A DNA stretch of 64,000 nt, from the NCBI GenBank assembly GCA_947462335.1, contig OX381707.1:86921606-86985605 (forward strand), in the 5' to 3' direction. This document shows positions 1-9,614 of the stretch, in pieces. Source of the stretch: Harmothoe impar. Taxonomy: Eukaryota; Annelida; Polychaeta; Phyllodocida; Polynoidae. Position numbers and translations under genes: made by a program. Below the pieces are notes generated by a model. It ran no database searches. It was not told the origin of the DNA and worked only from the letters and a program-made list of their open reading frames with translations. The first letter of the stretch is position 1; each line of letters begins with the position of its first letter.

Positions 1-1992
1 TTATTAAATCCTGTACCTTCCCAAAGACATGGAAAAAGGCCTTGGTATCCCCCTTGCCAAAGGGAGGGGACACGTCCAATGTCAGCAACCTACGCCCAAT
101 CTCAATATTGCCTCTCCCCTCTAAAATCACAGAAAAAATTATGCATAAACAAATTATAACCTACCTCAATGAAGAAAATATATTAAATGAAAACCAAGAT
201 GGATTTAGGCCAAATAGAAGCACATTAAACAGTTTGACAAAATCAACAGACAATATTTATCAGGGACTTAATCTGGATCAGTGCACAACAGCCATATTTT
301 TAGACTTCAAAAAAGCGTTCGATACTTTAGACCACAAAATTTTAGCAAAAAAAGCAGAAAAAATAGGCTTTGATCATAGTGCAGTGGCACTGGTCACAGA
401 CTATCTAATGGATAGGAAACAATCCACCAAAGCTAATGGTACAACCTCAAGTGAAAAAATACTAACATGTGGCGTCCCTCAAGGTTCTGTACTAGGCCCT
501 CTACTATTCTTGCTATATATCAATGACATGAATCTATCTCTAAATTTTCTAAATTGCCAACACTATGCAGATGACACTGTCATTTACCTTAACCACCCCC
601 CTGCAGACCCCACTATAGTAAGAAAAATTAATTTTGATTTAGAAAAAATTTCCACATGGTGCATTGAAAATAAGCTTTCATTAAATACTAAAAAAACAAA
701 AGCCATGAATTTCTCTACAAAAACTCTGGACAATATTTGGATAAAACCACTTCTCAGGATAAATGGTGACATAGTAGAATTTGCCCCTACATACAAATAC
801 CTTGGCATGACGCTAGACAACAAGCTTAACTTCAAAAAACATATTGATATATTAGAGAAAAATATAGACTACAAATCATATTTATTTAGACATTCTAGGA
901 AAAACATGAATGAGAAAGCAGCAGTAGATGTTCTCAAAACCATGATTCTTCCGGTAACGGATTATGGGGATATCTGCTATATGACTGCTAACAAAACTCA
1001 TGTTGCTAAGGTGCAAAATGCTATAAACAAATCACTAAGAACGGCACTTTGTCACGGAGGTACGACAAACACAGAAAAATTGTTAAAAGTAGCTGAGTTA
1101 AACTACATGGAGGATAGGAGGGAGCAGCATTTGTCTCATAAAGCCTTCATACAATCCCTAAATATCAACCTCATAGACAGGAGACCCATACGAACTAGGG
1201 CCCACGATGAAAGGTTACTGAAGGTCACCAGGCCTCTAAATCCTGTTTACAGGAAAAGCTTAGAGTACAGATTATCAACAAGATGGAACTCTTTTGAGAT
1301 AGAAACAAGAGCAATTCATATGGAAAATCAATTCCGCCAATGGAACGATGACATTTACAAAGCTAAAATCAAGGCCTTCCCAGATATCCCAAGGGTTGAG
1401 CGTTGAGCCCCCCCCCCCCCCTGTTGGGCCCCCACATCCCCAATTTTGCACACACATCCCCAGTACACCCTACCTGAAACATAAGTGCAACAAACCCTCA
1501 AGTAAGCCCTTGCATATGTACTCATATATATGGGTGTGTCTCTAATGATACACACCTATATATATAGGGTAATTTATTTTGTCTAGTTAACTATAACTAG
1601 ATAAACATGTTTCTCTACAAACTCTCACTCATGAACTTTCTTCACTCTACCCATTGCTATTACCTAGCATGGGTTCTATCCCTCTCTTCTACTCCTTCAT
1701 AAAGAAGGAAAACTATGCATAGATGTATATACTAACCTAATACATGGTTTTGGACCACTAGAGATAGTATAAAATTCTAACAAAAGCATTTACAATACCA
1801 TGGTTAGGTAAGTTATACATAGCAGGAACAGGCTCCTTAATGAGCCCTTTTCTGCTATAAACCTTAAAAAAGGCTTAGTTGCCTTTATTATTTCCGCCCA
1901 TCGGAACAAATACTGGTGTCTGTTTAATACGGTCTTCTAGGCCATACATTCTTGCCAGGATAAATAAATGAAATTCAAATCAAATCAAATCA
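1..1992 (+). mobile_element. 3' part of a non-LTR retrotransposon (LINE, Jockey/CR1 type)
   Basis: The element enters from the left edge of the window, so its 5' part, including any endonuclease domain, is not visible. It consists of a reverse transcriptase reading frame (to 1406), a ~580-bp 3' UTR with a C-run directly after the stop codon, and a tail that reads GATAAATAAATGAAATTC followed by three AAATC units. A very similar end (CCAGGATAAATAAA followed by short pentamer/hexamer repeats) occurs at 37306, which supports 1992 as the real 3' end of a LINE. It is assumed, not shown, that the UTR and the reading frame belong to one insertion. Confidence 0.75.
3..1406 (+). CDS. Reverse transcriptase of a LINE, 5'-partial
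   Basis: The frame is open from base 3 with no start codon in view, so the protein continues to the left of the window; about 467 residues are visible. The order of motifs is that of a non-LTR reverse transcriptase: KTWKKALVSPLPKGGD and RPISILP at the N-terminal side, FLDFKKAFDTLDH (motif A, catalytic Asp), GVPQGSVLGPLLF (motif B), HYADDTVIY (motif C, the YADD catalytic pair), then YKYLGMTLD in the thumb region. The reading frame is undamaged over its visible length, so the copy may be young. In this family the enzyme primes reverse transcription of its own RNA at a nicked chromosomal target. No RNase H or LTR is seen, so it is not a retrovirus-like element. Confidence 0.92.
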   Translation: MKSCTFPKTWKKALVSPLPKGGDTSNVSNLRPISILPLPSKITEKIMHKQIITYLNEENILNENQDGFRPNRSTLNSLTKSTDNIYQGLNLDQCTTAIFLDFKKAFDTLDHKILAKKAEKIGFDHSAVALVTDYLMDRKQSTKANGTTSSEKILTCGVPQGSVLGPLLFLLYINDMNLSLNFLNCQHYADDTVIYLNHPPADPTIVRKINFDLEKISTWCIENKLSLNTKKTKAMNFSTKTLDNIWIKPLLRINGDIVEFAPTYKYLGMTLDNKLNFKKHIDILEKNIDYKSYLFRHSRKNMNEKAAVDVLKTMILPVTDYGDICYMTANKTHVAKVQNAINKSLRTALCHGGTTNTEKLLKVAELNYMEDRREQHLSHKAFIQSLNINLIDRRPIRTRAHDERLLKVTRPLNPVYRKSLEYRLSTRWNSFEIETRAIHMENQFRQWNDDIYKAKIKAFPDIPRVER

Positions 1993-1993
1993 G

Positions 1994-3229
1994 TCTACTC
2001 CCCACCACTCAGGGGGCATCTACTCCCCACCACTCAGGGGTCTCTGGGCATCTACTCCCCACCACTCAGGGGGTCTCTGGGCATCTACTCCCCACCACTC
2101 AGGGGGTCTCTGGGCGTCTACTCCCCACCACTCAGGGGGCATCTACTCCCCACCACTCAGGGGTCTCTGGGCGTCTACTCCCCACCACTCAGGGGGTCTC
2201 TGGGCATCTACTCCCCACCACTCAGGGGGTCTCTGGGAGTTTACTCCCCACCACTCAGGGGTCTCTGGGCATCTACTCCCCACCACTCAGGGGGTCTCTG
2301 GGAGTTTACTCCCCACCACTCAGGGGGCATCTACTCCCCACCACTCAGGGGGTCTCTGGGCATCTACTCCCCACCACTCAGGGGTCTCTGGGCATCTACT
2401 CCCCACCACTCAAGGGGTCTCTGGGCATCTACTCCCCACCACTCAAGGGGTCTCTGGGCATCTACTCCCCACCACTCAGGGGTCTCTGGGCGTCTACTCC
2501 CCACCACTCAGGGGTCTCTGGGCGTCTACTCCCCACCACTCAGGGGGCATCTACTCCCCACCACTCAGGGGTCTCTGGGCGTCTACTCCCCACCACTCAG
2601 GGGGCATCTACTCCCCACCACTCAGGGGTCTCTGGGCGTCTACTCCCCACCACTCAGGGGTCTCTGGGCGTCTACTCCCCACCACTCAGGGGTCTCTGGG
2701 CATCTACTCCCCACCACTCAGGGGGTCTCTGGGCATCTACTCCCCACCACTCAGGGGTCTCTGGGCATCTACTCCCCACCACTCAAGGGGTCTCTGGGCA
2801 TCTACTCCCCACCACTCAAGGGGTCTCTGGGCATCTACTCCCCACCACTCAAGGGGTCTCTGGGCATCTACTCCCCACCACTCAAGGGGTCTCTGGGCAT
2901 CTACTCCCCACCACTCAGGGGGTCTCTGGGCATCTACTCCCCACCACTCAGGGGGCATCTACTCCCCACCACTCAGGGGGCATCTACTCCCCACCACTCA
3001 GGGGTCTCTGGGCATCTACTCCCCACCACTCAAGGGGTCTCCGGGCGTCTACTCCCCACCACTCAGGGGGTCTCCGGGCATCTACTCCCCACCACTCAGG
3101 GGGTCTCCGGGCATCTACTTCCCACCACTCAGGGGGCGTCTACTCCCCACCACTCAGGGGTCTCTGGGCATCTACTCCCCACCACTCAGGGGTCTCTGGG
3201 CGTCTACTCCCCACCACTCAGGGGGTCCT
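1994..3229. repeat. 1.24-kb minisatellite, 32/33-bp and 25-bp units
   Basis: About forty tandem copies of CTACTCCCCACCACTCAGGG followed by GTCTCTGGGCAT. Units come in three lengths: with four or five G after CTCA (32 or 33 bp), and a shortened form that lacks the GTCTCTGGG part (about 25 bp). A CTCAAGGGG variant is clustered at 2405-2430 and 2780-2890, which shows local expansion of one unit type. The array begins within two bases of the LINE tail. Long frames run through it because 33 is a multiple of three; they are not genes. Confidence 0.95.
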
Positions 3230-4416
3230 GACGCCATGTTCACACAGTAAGAAGATGGCAGAGCTGTCCTGTACCATCTTCCCCCAGTCATCTGCAGATT
3301 ATCTAAGGCATTGGCAACCATCCCCAATTAGATTAAAATTTCTGCAGTGACCTAATGTACATAATAATACAAATGTATTCCTTGTATAGGAAAGGCATGA
3401 CCAGGAATTATAGCACACCTTATGGGCTGAAAGATTATTATTGTTGGTGTATATGTTGCATGCCAAAATGTTGTGCTTAAGAATGGTATGCAGATAACAT
3501 ACCACCGGCGCCTATACAAGACGGACACTCTGTTGATACCAGGTGTATTATTGAGATGGCTTATTATTCAGGCCGTGTTATATGTCACAGCAGTTGGAAT
3601 GTCTAAAATGAGATTTACAGACATCCTGTCTCCGAGCAAACCTTATCGAGAACAGTCATTGTGATTTCAGCAAAGATCTGCCACATGTGACATTTGAATA
3701 TCTGTCTGACCCTGTTGAAATTAAAGATACCATCTAAAAGTCAAAAACCACAACTATCTACGATCATTTCTAATGGAGTTTCCCCATCTACTGTGGTGTT
3801 ATAACCAGGTAGGCTTAAATAAGTTGAAGCGAAGAACCCTGTAGAGATTACAATCCCCCAAGGGCCCATGACAGAAAAAGAGGTATACAACATGTAAATG
3901 CATCAACGTTTATATGGACATAGATGTCCAAATATGATGAAGTAGGCACATATGTATTTTCTATTCCGAGAGTCATCTGTGAAACTGGTTTTCCAAAAAG
4001 GCAGATGAAAGTTTTATTAGACAAAGCTACTTCAGTAAGCAGAAAACATTGACAGTATAAGAGCAATTACTATGAAAGAGATCTATTTCATATAGAACAT
4101 ACCAATTCTCATATATATGTATATGTACTAGTGTCTAAAACTAGCATGAAATACCTGTGTCAGAGTGTCAATTTAGGTAAGTTTTCATGTAAAAATTGGC
4201 AACCCCTTCAAAGATGATGCTAATATATAGCCTAATATATATATCCTAAACAGCGTAAAATTAAAGACATAAGCATATATTATGAAGTTTTCATTAGAAT
4301 TAATGTAACTTGTTAAATATTGTTAAGCATAAGCAAAAATTCCCTATTTTTACGCTGTTTTCTGTAACAGCCCCCAGACGTGCAGCAGTTCCCTAGGGAG
4401 GACCGTGACCTGACAT
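3230..4416. other. Non-coding stretch, no gene seen
   Basis: AT-rich DNA without long open frames, splice-framed exons or recognisable RNA genes. Only short chance ORFs of 60-75 codons occur. Confidence 0.5.
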
Positions 4417-4497
4417 GAGGAGTAAAGTCTCTGGGAGTCTGCTCTTTTCACTCAGGGGGTCCTGGTGCTCTGTTCACACAGTTAGAAGACGATGGGT
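4417..4497 (+). repeat. Outlying diverged unit of the 2-3.2 kb minisatellite with its right flank
   Basis: GTCTCTGGGAG, CACTCAGGGGGTCCTG and TGTTCACACAG.TAGAAGA occur here in the same order as at the right end of the array (3200-3257). The similarity runs through the unit into the unique flank. This looks like an old duplication of the array border, or the source from which the array grew. Confidence 0.7.
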
Positions 4498-4581
4498 GTT
4501 TCTAAAGTATCATTGGCAGGCATCAATGGATCTCAGGTTCATTTTTCATCATGAGGTGTTAACGCTGATATTTTTATTGAT

Positions 4582-4683
4582 ATACATTTTCGCAGACTCT
4601 TGGCGGATATTTGAAATGTGCGAAAATCGCAAAAATCCCGAAAATATACATTTTCAGCACAAAAATATCTACATTTACAGTAC
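4582..4683. repeat. Degenerate TTTCGC-rich inverted-repeat element
   Basis: Alternating ATTTTCGC and GCGAAAAT words end in CTACATTTACAGTA. This resembles the complete CTGTAAACG element at 63010-63216, but no clean terminal repeats are left. Confidence 0.4.
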
Positions 4684-5151
4684 TTCTTTCAATGTATGCA
4701 TCTTTCTTTTACCCTACCATATATTGTGGCTACACTGATGTGATATGTCCAGAGGAAGCAGCCTGTAATGTATGTGTTATATTCTGCTGCAGCTTCACCC
4801 ACCTTGATCCAGCACAATTATACAATAACATTGACTGGCACTTGGGACATAGCGATCTCATTGAGTATGTTACTAACTTAAGGTAGGCTATTGCCTGTCT
4901 GTCAAATATAGATTTTATCAGTTTTAGAAAAGGATTCTTTTCTTATTCAACTTAATTGAGAGCAATGATACTTGTGAATTAAATTGGGTCATGGAGGAAA
5001 GGGTGAAGACGTGGAGTCATGTTATAACCTATAAAATACTCCTCTTCTCCCCCGCAGCATCTTAAAGTGGTTGCAGGATGAACGCAGCACTTGGCGGCGT
5101 GGCCCTGACCGGCTGCTCTCCGTCTGGTAAAGTAATCCATTAAAGTTACTA

Positions 5152-5412
5152 TATCCAATGTGTTGGACAAAAAAAAAGATTTCCATAAAAGTGAATCAGA
5201 ATCTTCACAAATAATATATTTGACTTATTATCTGTTCCGATCCCCCAAAGTCCCTTCAATTCTGCTCTAATTAGATTTTATTGCCCAAAATATGGTGATT
5301 TTGGATTAAAAGCGTACACACTTTTATTTCCCCCCCATTAAAAATACTGTAGAAAAGGGACATGGTTGGGGGACTTTGGATCCCTTTGTGACCCATTGAT
5401 GACATTCAATGA
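5152..5412 (+). repeat. Dispersed ~260-bp repeat, copy 1
   Basis: Colinear and in the same orientation as 49652-49915, sharing long words such as TTCACAAATAATATATTTGA, CAAAATATGGT and TTGGATCCC. No terminal repeats and no coding potential are seen. The family is unidentified. Confidence 0.8.
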
Positions 5413-5471
5413 CCCGACAAATAGCCTTTCTATAAGACTGCATAGATCTATATCTCATACAGATAAGAGCT

Positions 5472-5719
5472 TTAACCCTTTAAGAACGCCATGGTGCATT
5501 GATGCATCATCCCTATTTGTCGTCATGATGCATGAATGCAACCCTGGCGAGTAACTTGCCATGGCCGCATTCAAGCATCACGCCAACCCTATGGGTTTGA
5601 GACACTCCTGAAGGGTGATCATGATGAACCAATTCAGCACTGGCAACTAGCTTGCACACCTTTGCGCATCATGACAATAAATGTAATCTTTTAGCGACAT
5701 CTGTCCTTAAAGGGTTTAA
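5472..5719. repeat. GCATCATG-family inverted-repeat element (MITE-like)
   Basis: Bounded by TTAACCCTTTAAG at the left and its near complement CTTAAAGGGTTTAA at the right. The inside is rich in the words GCATCATG and CATGATG. Other copies or fragments are at 17740-17900, 19150-19192, 20132-20284, 30690-30790, 45917-46163 and 55045-55150. Short length, terminal repeats and no coding capacity suggest a non-autonomous DNA transposon. Confidence 0.7.
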
Positions 5720-6049
5720 GGACTCGACATGCTGAGACTGTGTCCTGGTTTCAGGACACACACCACTTCCATGCTGACCAGAAGACGTCAGGTCAGTTAG
5801 CGAGGCAAGGACACCGAAATAGAAACTGCCGGAGGAGCTTTTACCGTGTTACTTCTGGATTAAAAAAAGTCTCCTGGCAGAGTGGATCCGATATCTGATA
5901 GGTCAGGGCCACGCAACCCTATTTTGGACAGACTCCTGATCAGCAGAAGTACCGAGAGGCCAGTGCTGCTTTTATGCAACATACCACCATCTTGACAACG
6001 ATTTGACATATATATGCACTTATGCAATGACCTGCAGTTAGTTTCTAAC

Positions 6050-6467
6050 CACAGAGAGAAAAAAAACTGAGTCAAAAATAGAGTCAAAGGTGCCTCCAGA
6101 ATGCCTCTGTTCTCTACACAGAAAGAAGAAACAGCGTCAAAAGGGAGTCGAGGTTGCCTCCAGAATGACTCCCCTCTATCTAAGAGACTAACCTTCGGGA
6201 GTCACATAGTTCCATGACTCACCTAATAAGGATCTTGGCTCCCCTAAAGAGGGAAGTCATTCTGGAGGCAGACTGGACTCCCTTTTGATGCTGTTTCTTT
6301 TCTCTGTGTGGGGGAGCTCTTGCACCTAAAGTTAGCCAGGGGGCTAAATTACTCCCCATGGCAGCTACCTTCAGTGATCAACCAAGGCTCCTAGGCCCTC
6401 TGAACAGCCATGGCTCATTCTGGAGGTAGCCTGGACTACCTTTTGACTCTATTACTTTTCTCTGTGC
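6050..6467. mobile_element. CACAGAGAAA-family inverted-repeat element, outer copy
   Basis: The left end (ACAGAGAGAAA, then GAGTCAAAGGTGCCTCCAGA) and the right end (TCATTCTGGAGGTAGCCTGG ... TTACTTTTCTCTGTG) are inverted copies of each other. They are separated by a second member of the same family at 6116-6310. The simplest reading is an older element into which a younger one inserted. Confidence 0.65.
6116..6310. mobile_element. CACAGAGAAA-family element, inner nested copy
   Basis: A ~195-bp near-palindrome. The left arm is ACACAGAAAGAAGAAACAGC, then CCTCCAGAATGACTCCC; the right arm has GGGAAGTCATTCTGGAGG, then GCTGTTTCTTTTCTCTGTGT. There is no coding capacity. The arms match those at 16184-16501 and 19028-19106. 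Confidence 0.75.
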
Positions 6468-8267
6468 TGCAGTTTCATCGGCTTTGGTGCAATATGTTAA
6501 TATTGTTTCGCTTCAAAATAGGCAGTATCCCTATCTAGAATCGGACTATAATAGATGTTATGTCCAGCGGGACAAGTCTATAATCTATATTTCTATGAGC
6601 TACATGGCTCAACTCATTAAATGACATCTCATGGTATTGTAAGCGCTCTAAGGACGGAGTAGTGTTATATTAACCATGTCCATCTGTAGGCGAGATGCAA
6701 AAATACACTATCTGGTAAACTATTGATACTGTATGCATCATTATCATTGCACTGGGTTGATATGATGTTGATAAGTTAGAGCGATGCAGCAATGCAGCAT
6801 TAGCATTTTACCCCTCAGCGCTGTTTCTGTGCATCAGGGCGAAAAATGAACATGAGTCCTTGGTAAATCATGCAACCCTTAAAGGGTTAAATGTTTATGG
6901 AAACCTGTCACATGGGACATAGAGAGCTCACCCAGTATCTGTTGGTGAATTAAAGTACTGTCTATCTGTCAAATAAGGCACATATCTAGAGTCATTCTGG
7001 AATAGGTTTCATTCCTATCTACTGTGCAAGGGTGAGATAGGGAAGAATAGGGGGAGTCGATTGATAAGCACGGGTGTCGGAAGCAACTTGAGTTAGTGGG
7101 GTGGGGCATGGAAGAATCAACTGAAGTTCGGAAGGGTGTGCAAATGAGAGCGGTGAAGGTGACACACAGAAAAATTATGGGAAATTTCCGAGGCCCTCTT
7201 GTCAAATGAGTATGTGTTGGTTTATAGCGCCGCATTGTGATATTTATATATTTTTTTGCAAAGTCAGCAACCCTTTGTTCCGCCCTGCCATGATGAACTA
7301 CATATAGACTATAATTAGACATCTCATAAATTAAGCAATAGCATATTTGATATCAATGCAATTAAGATATCATCCAAGAAGGAGACTGTGGCCCGGTCAG
7401 TATACTACAGACCGGGAATTTCCCATGCACCAACCATTATATGGATGGGATGTATGATCTGTTGTTGGGCAACTAAGATGTGGCGTTTGGCTCTCTGTAT
7501 GTTACCACAGCCACGTGGGAGGCAGAGCTGACACATTTACTTGTCTCTGTACACCAACGAGGCCCTCTGTACCTCCTTCTGTAGAAAACCACAGAAGGAT
7601 CTAAGGTGAGTGACACAGTTGGTATAATGTGGGTCACAGTGCCTCCACCTAGTGAGACATACTGGAAGCAGCACCACTAACATACCTAGTCCCCAGTGTG
7701 GCCACCTAGCTACAACCAAGTAAACTAACTCCGTAAGGACTTCTTGGATGATGTATCATACATAGCATTGATATGAAACATTTTGTGGGTTGATGCATGT
7801 CTAATTATAGTCTAAAACTAGTTCAATTTGCTAGCTAGAGAATATGGCAGGATATTGTGAACAAGTATGGACATGTCACAATGATGCACAACATGTGTCT
7901 GACATATTTGGAGACTATTGAAGCTGGTAGTATGAGTGTAGTGGATACAGAAAAACAGGGAAAGGATATATGCATGTTTCTTCAATATAACTACAATATA
8001 GATTCAAAGTTACACCCTACACGAGGTTTGCTGGGTAGAATGTGGAGTGTGGGCATACAAATGCTAAAATACCGTAGATATGATGTATCTCAAATAACCA
8101 ACAAGAACAGATTTAAAACCCACAAGCCCCTCGTTTATTTCTGACAAGCAATACACAGCTGAATATTATCAGGCTACAATAAACATAGAATGGAGCGTAC
8201 ACCTTGTAATAACCCTGGCATGTAGCATTGATAAAAAATGTTGATATCACAGAATAATCTTAATCAC
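6468..8267. other. Non-coding stretch, no gene seen
   Basis: No exon-like segment, RNA gene or tandem array was recognised. A fragment of the GCATCATG family lies near 6785-6890 (ends CCCTTAAAGGGTTAA). Confidence 0.4.
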
Positions 8268-8520
8268 TTAGGCAAAAAGAAATGTCAAGTTACCCGACAC
8301 TACCTAGCAGGGCCGACCCTATACATTTTATCCAATGTTGAAAAAATCAATATTTCTACTCACTTCGGGGCTTTTCTTATCGTCAAATGGATGGTCCACG
8401 AGTTGAGTCAACAATTGGCAATCTGTGAGTATATGCTGGAGTCAATCTATTTCCACTTTCCCCCATAAACACATTTAAAAAGTTGACCCACTTACCCGAC
8501 TCTTTTAGATTTTGAAACAC
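8268..8520. repeat. Degenerate copy of the GGCCAAAAA/GTTTCAGG element
   Basis: AGTTACCCGAC, GGGCCGACCCTA and the right-hand TTTTGAAACA match the better copies at 13066-13378 and 36001-36263 in order. The ends are eroded. Confidence 0.55.
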
Positions 8521-9529
8521 AGCCTTAATGATTTTATGGCATTATCAATATAAGCTATTTAAACATGTATAAACCTTTAAATATAATGAATTGGTTTTAA
8601 ACATAAATAGACTAGCATTGGCGAGATACTCACCATATTGAATTTGTACCTTGTGCTGGCAAGGCGGTATAGTACTTAAAATTATGTAATTCAATCATAA
8701 ATGATATAAATATCTTCATTAGGATGCCCATATAGCTTCAATAATAAGTGACATACAATCTCTCTGATTAATTCATATATTAAACATATATTTTATGGTT
8801 ATGTATGGTAAAGAGCAGTTTGTTCTGAGAGAGGAATGAAACCAAAAATGTTCAAAATAACAGAAACTTGTTACAATAAGATTACAGCATTTAGCTATGT
8901 ACATTCAAAGGCACAGAAACAGTGCATCATAATTCTGTAGTTCGTGTAGTCGTCATAAATCCTTAACTGCCTTTTGGCCCTTTTGCGCTCGGCCCCTGAA
9001 ACAGGCGTCCAGAATACAAAATCTTGAATAGTGCAATTCACAGGCCTGTACCCTACAATGTGATTACAGCACCTAATGCTATCCTTGGAGGGTGAGTCTT
9101 CTCTAGAACAAGTGCACTTATTGTCAGTGATTATATATCTTCAGTTCCCCCTTTGAACTACTTGTTAGGACCTCTGTAACCATCCATAAGGCTGATATGT
9201 AAATACCAAACAGGTGACCATTTGTTCATTTTCTTGGAGCTATAAAGATAAATGATCAGTACACTCAGAAGAGAAGTTTCAAACTGTGTAACAAACTGTT
9301 GAAACATATCCCAATACCTCGGAAGCATTCAGATGTAAGAAGATCCAGAATATTCCTCCACAGGTCTTTGAGAGGTATTGCAGAAGCATCTTGGATAATA
9401 TAACTATGCTCATCCACGAGTGGAAAGCCAAGCAGCAATAAAAGCAGTACCCTTGATATATACAGCAGTCCAGTTCAGTTCATGGTGCTCTATCAACATA
9501 GAACACGTAGACGTATACTCCAAATTGGG
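8521..9529 (-). other. Downstream flank / possible 3' UTR of the IL-17-like gene
   Basis: This follows the stop codon of the minus-strand gene. No strong polyadenylation signal was pinned down near the stop, so the 3' end of the transcript is open. No other gene is seen here. Confidence 0.35.
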
Positions 9530-9614
9530 CTACGGTAGGTTGGGGTAGTTTCCTACGTACTGTGCAAAGTCAGAGCGGATGTTGATGACGCACTCACACC
9601 CAACGTGGACGGAT
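9530..9614 (-). CDS. IL-17-like gene, exon 7 (terminal coding exon)
   Basis: The acceptor CTTTACAG precedes it. It encodes residues 294-320, including V-G-C-E-C-V-I, the paired Cys that mark the end of the IL-17 fold, and a short tail ending NYPNLP before TAG. Confidence 0.85.

Noticed and set aside
3..1406. Retroviral pol gene
   Set aside because: No protease, RNase H, integrase or LTR; motif spacing and the AAATC tail fit a non-LTR element.
1994..3229. CRISPR-like array
   Set aside because: Units are directly tandem with no unique spacers, and the DNA is from an animal.
1968..3350. 460-codon open frame with LLPTTQGVSGH repeats, and a counterpart on the other strand
   Set aside because: It is the translation of a 33-bp minisatellite; open frames exist on both strands and the frame switches wherever a 32- or 25-bp unit occurs.
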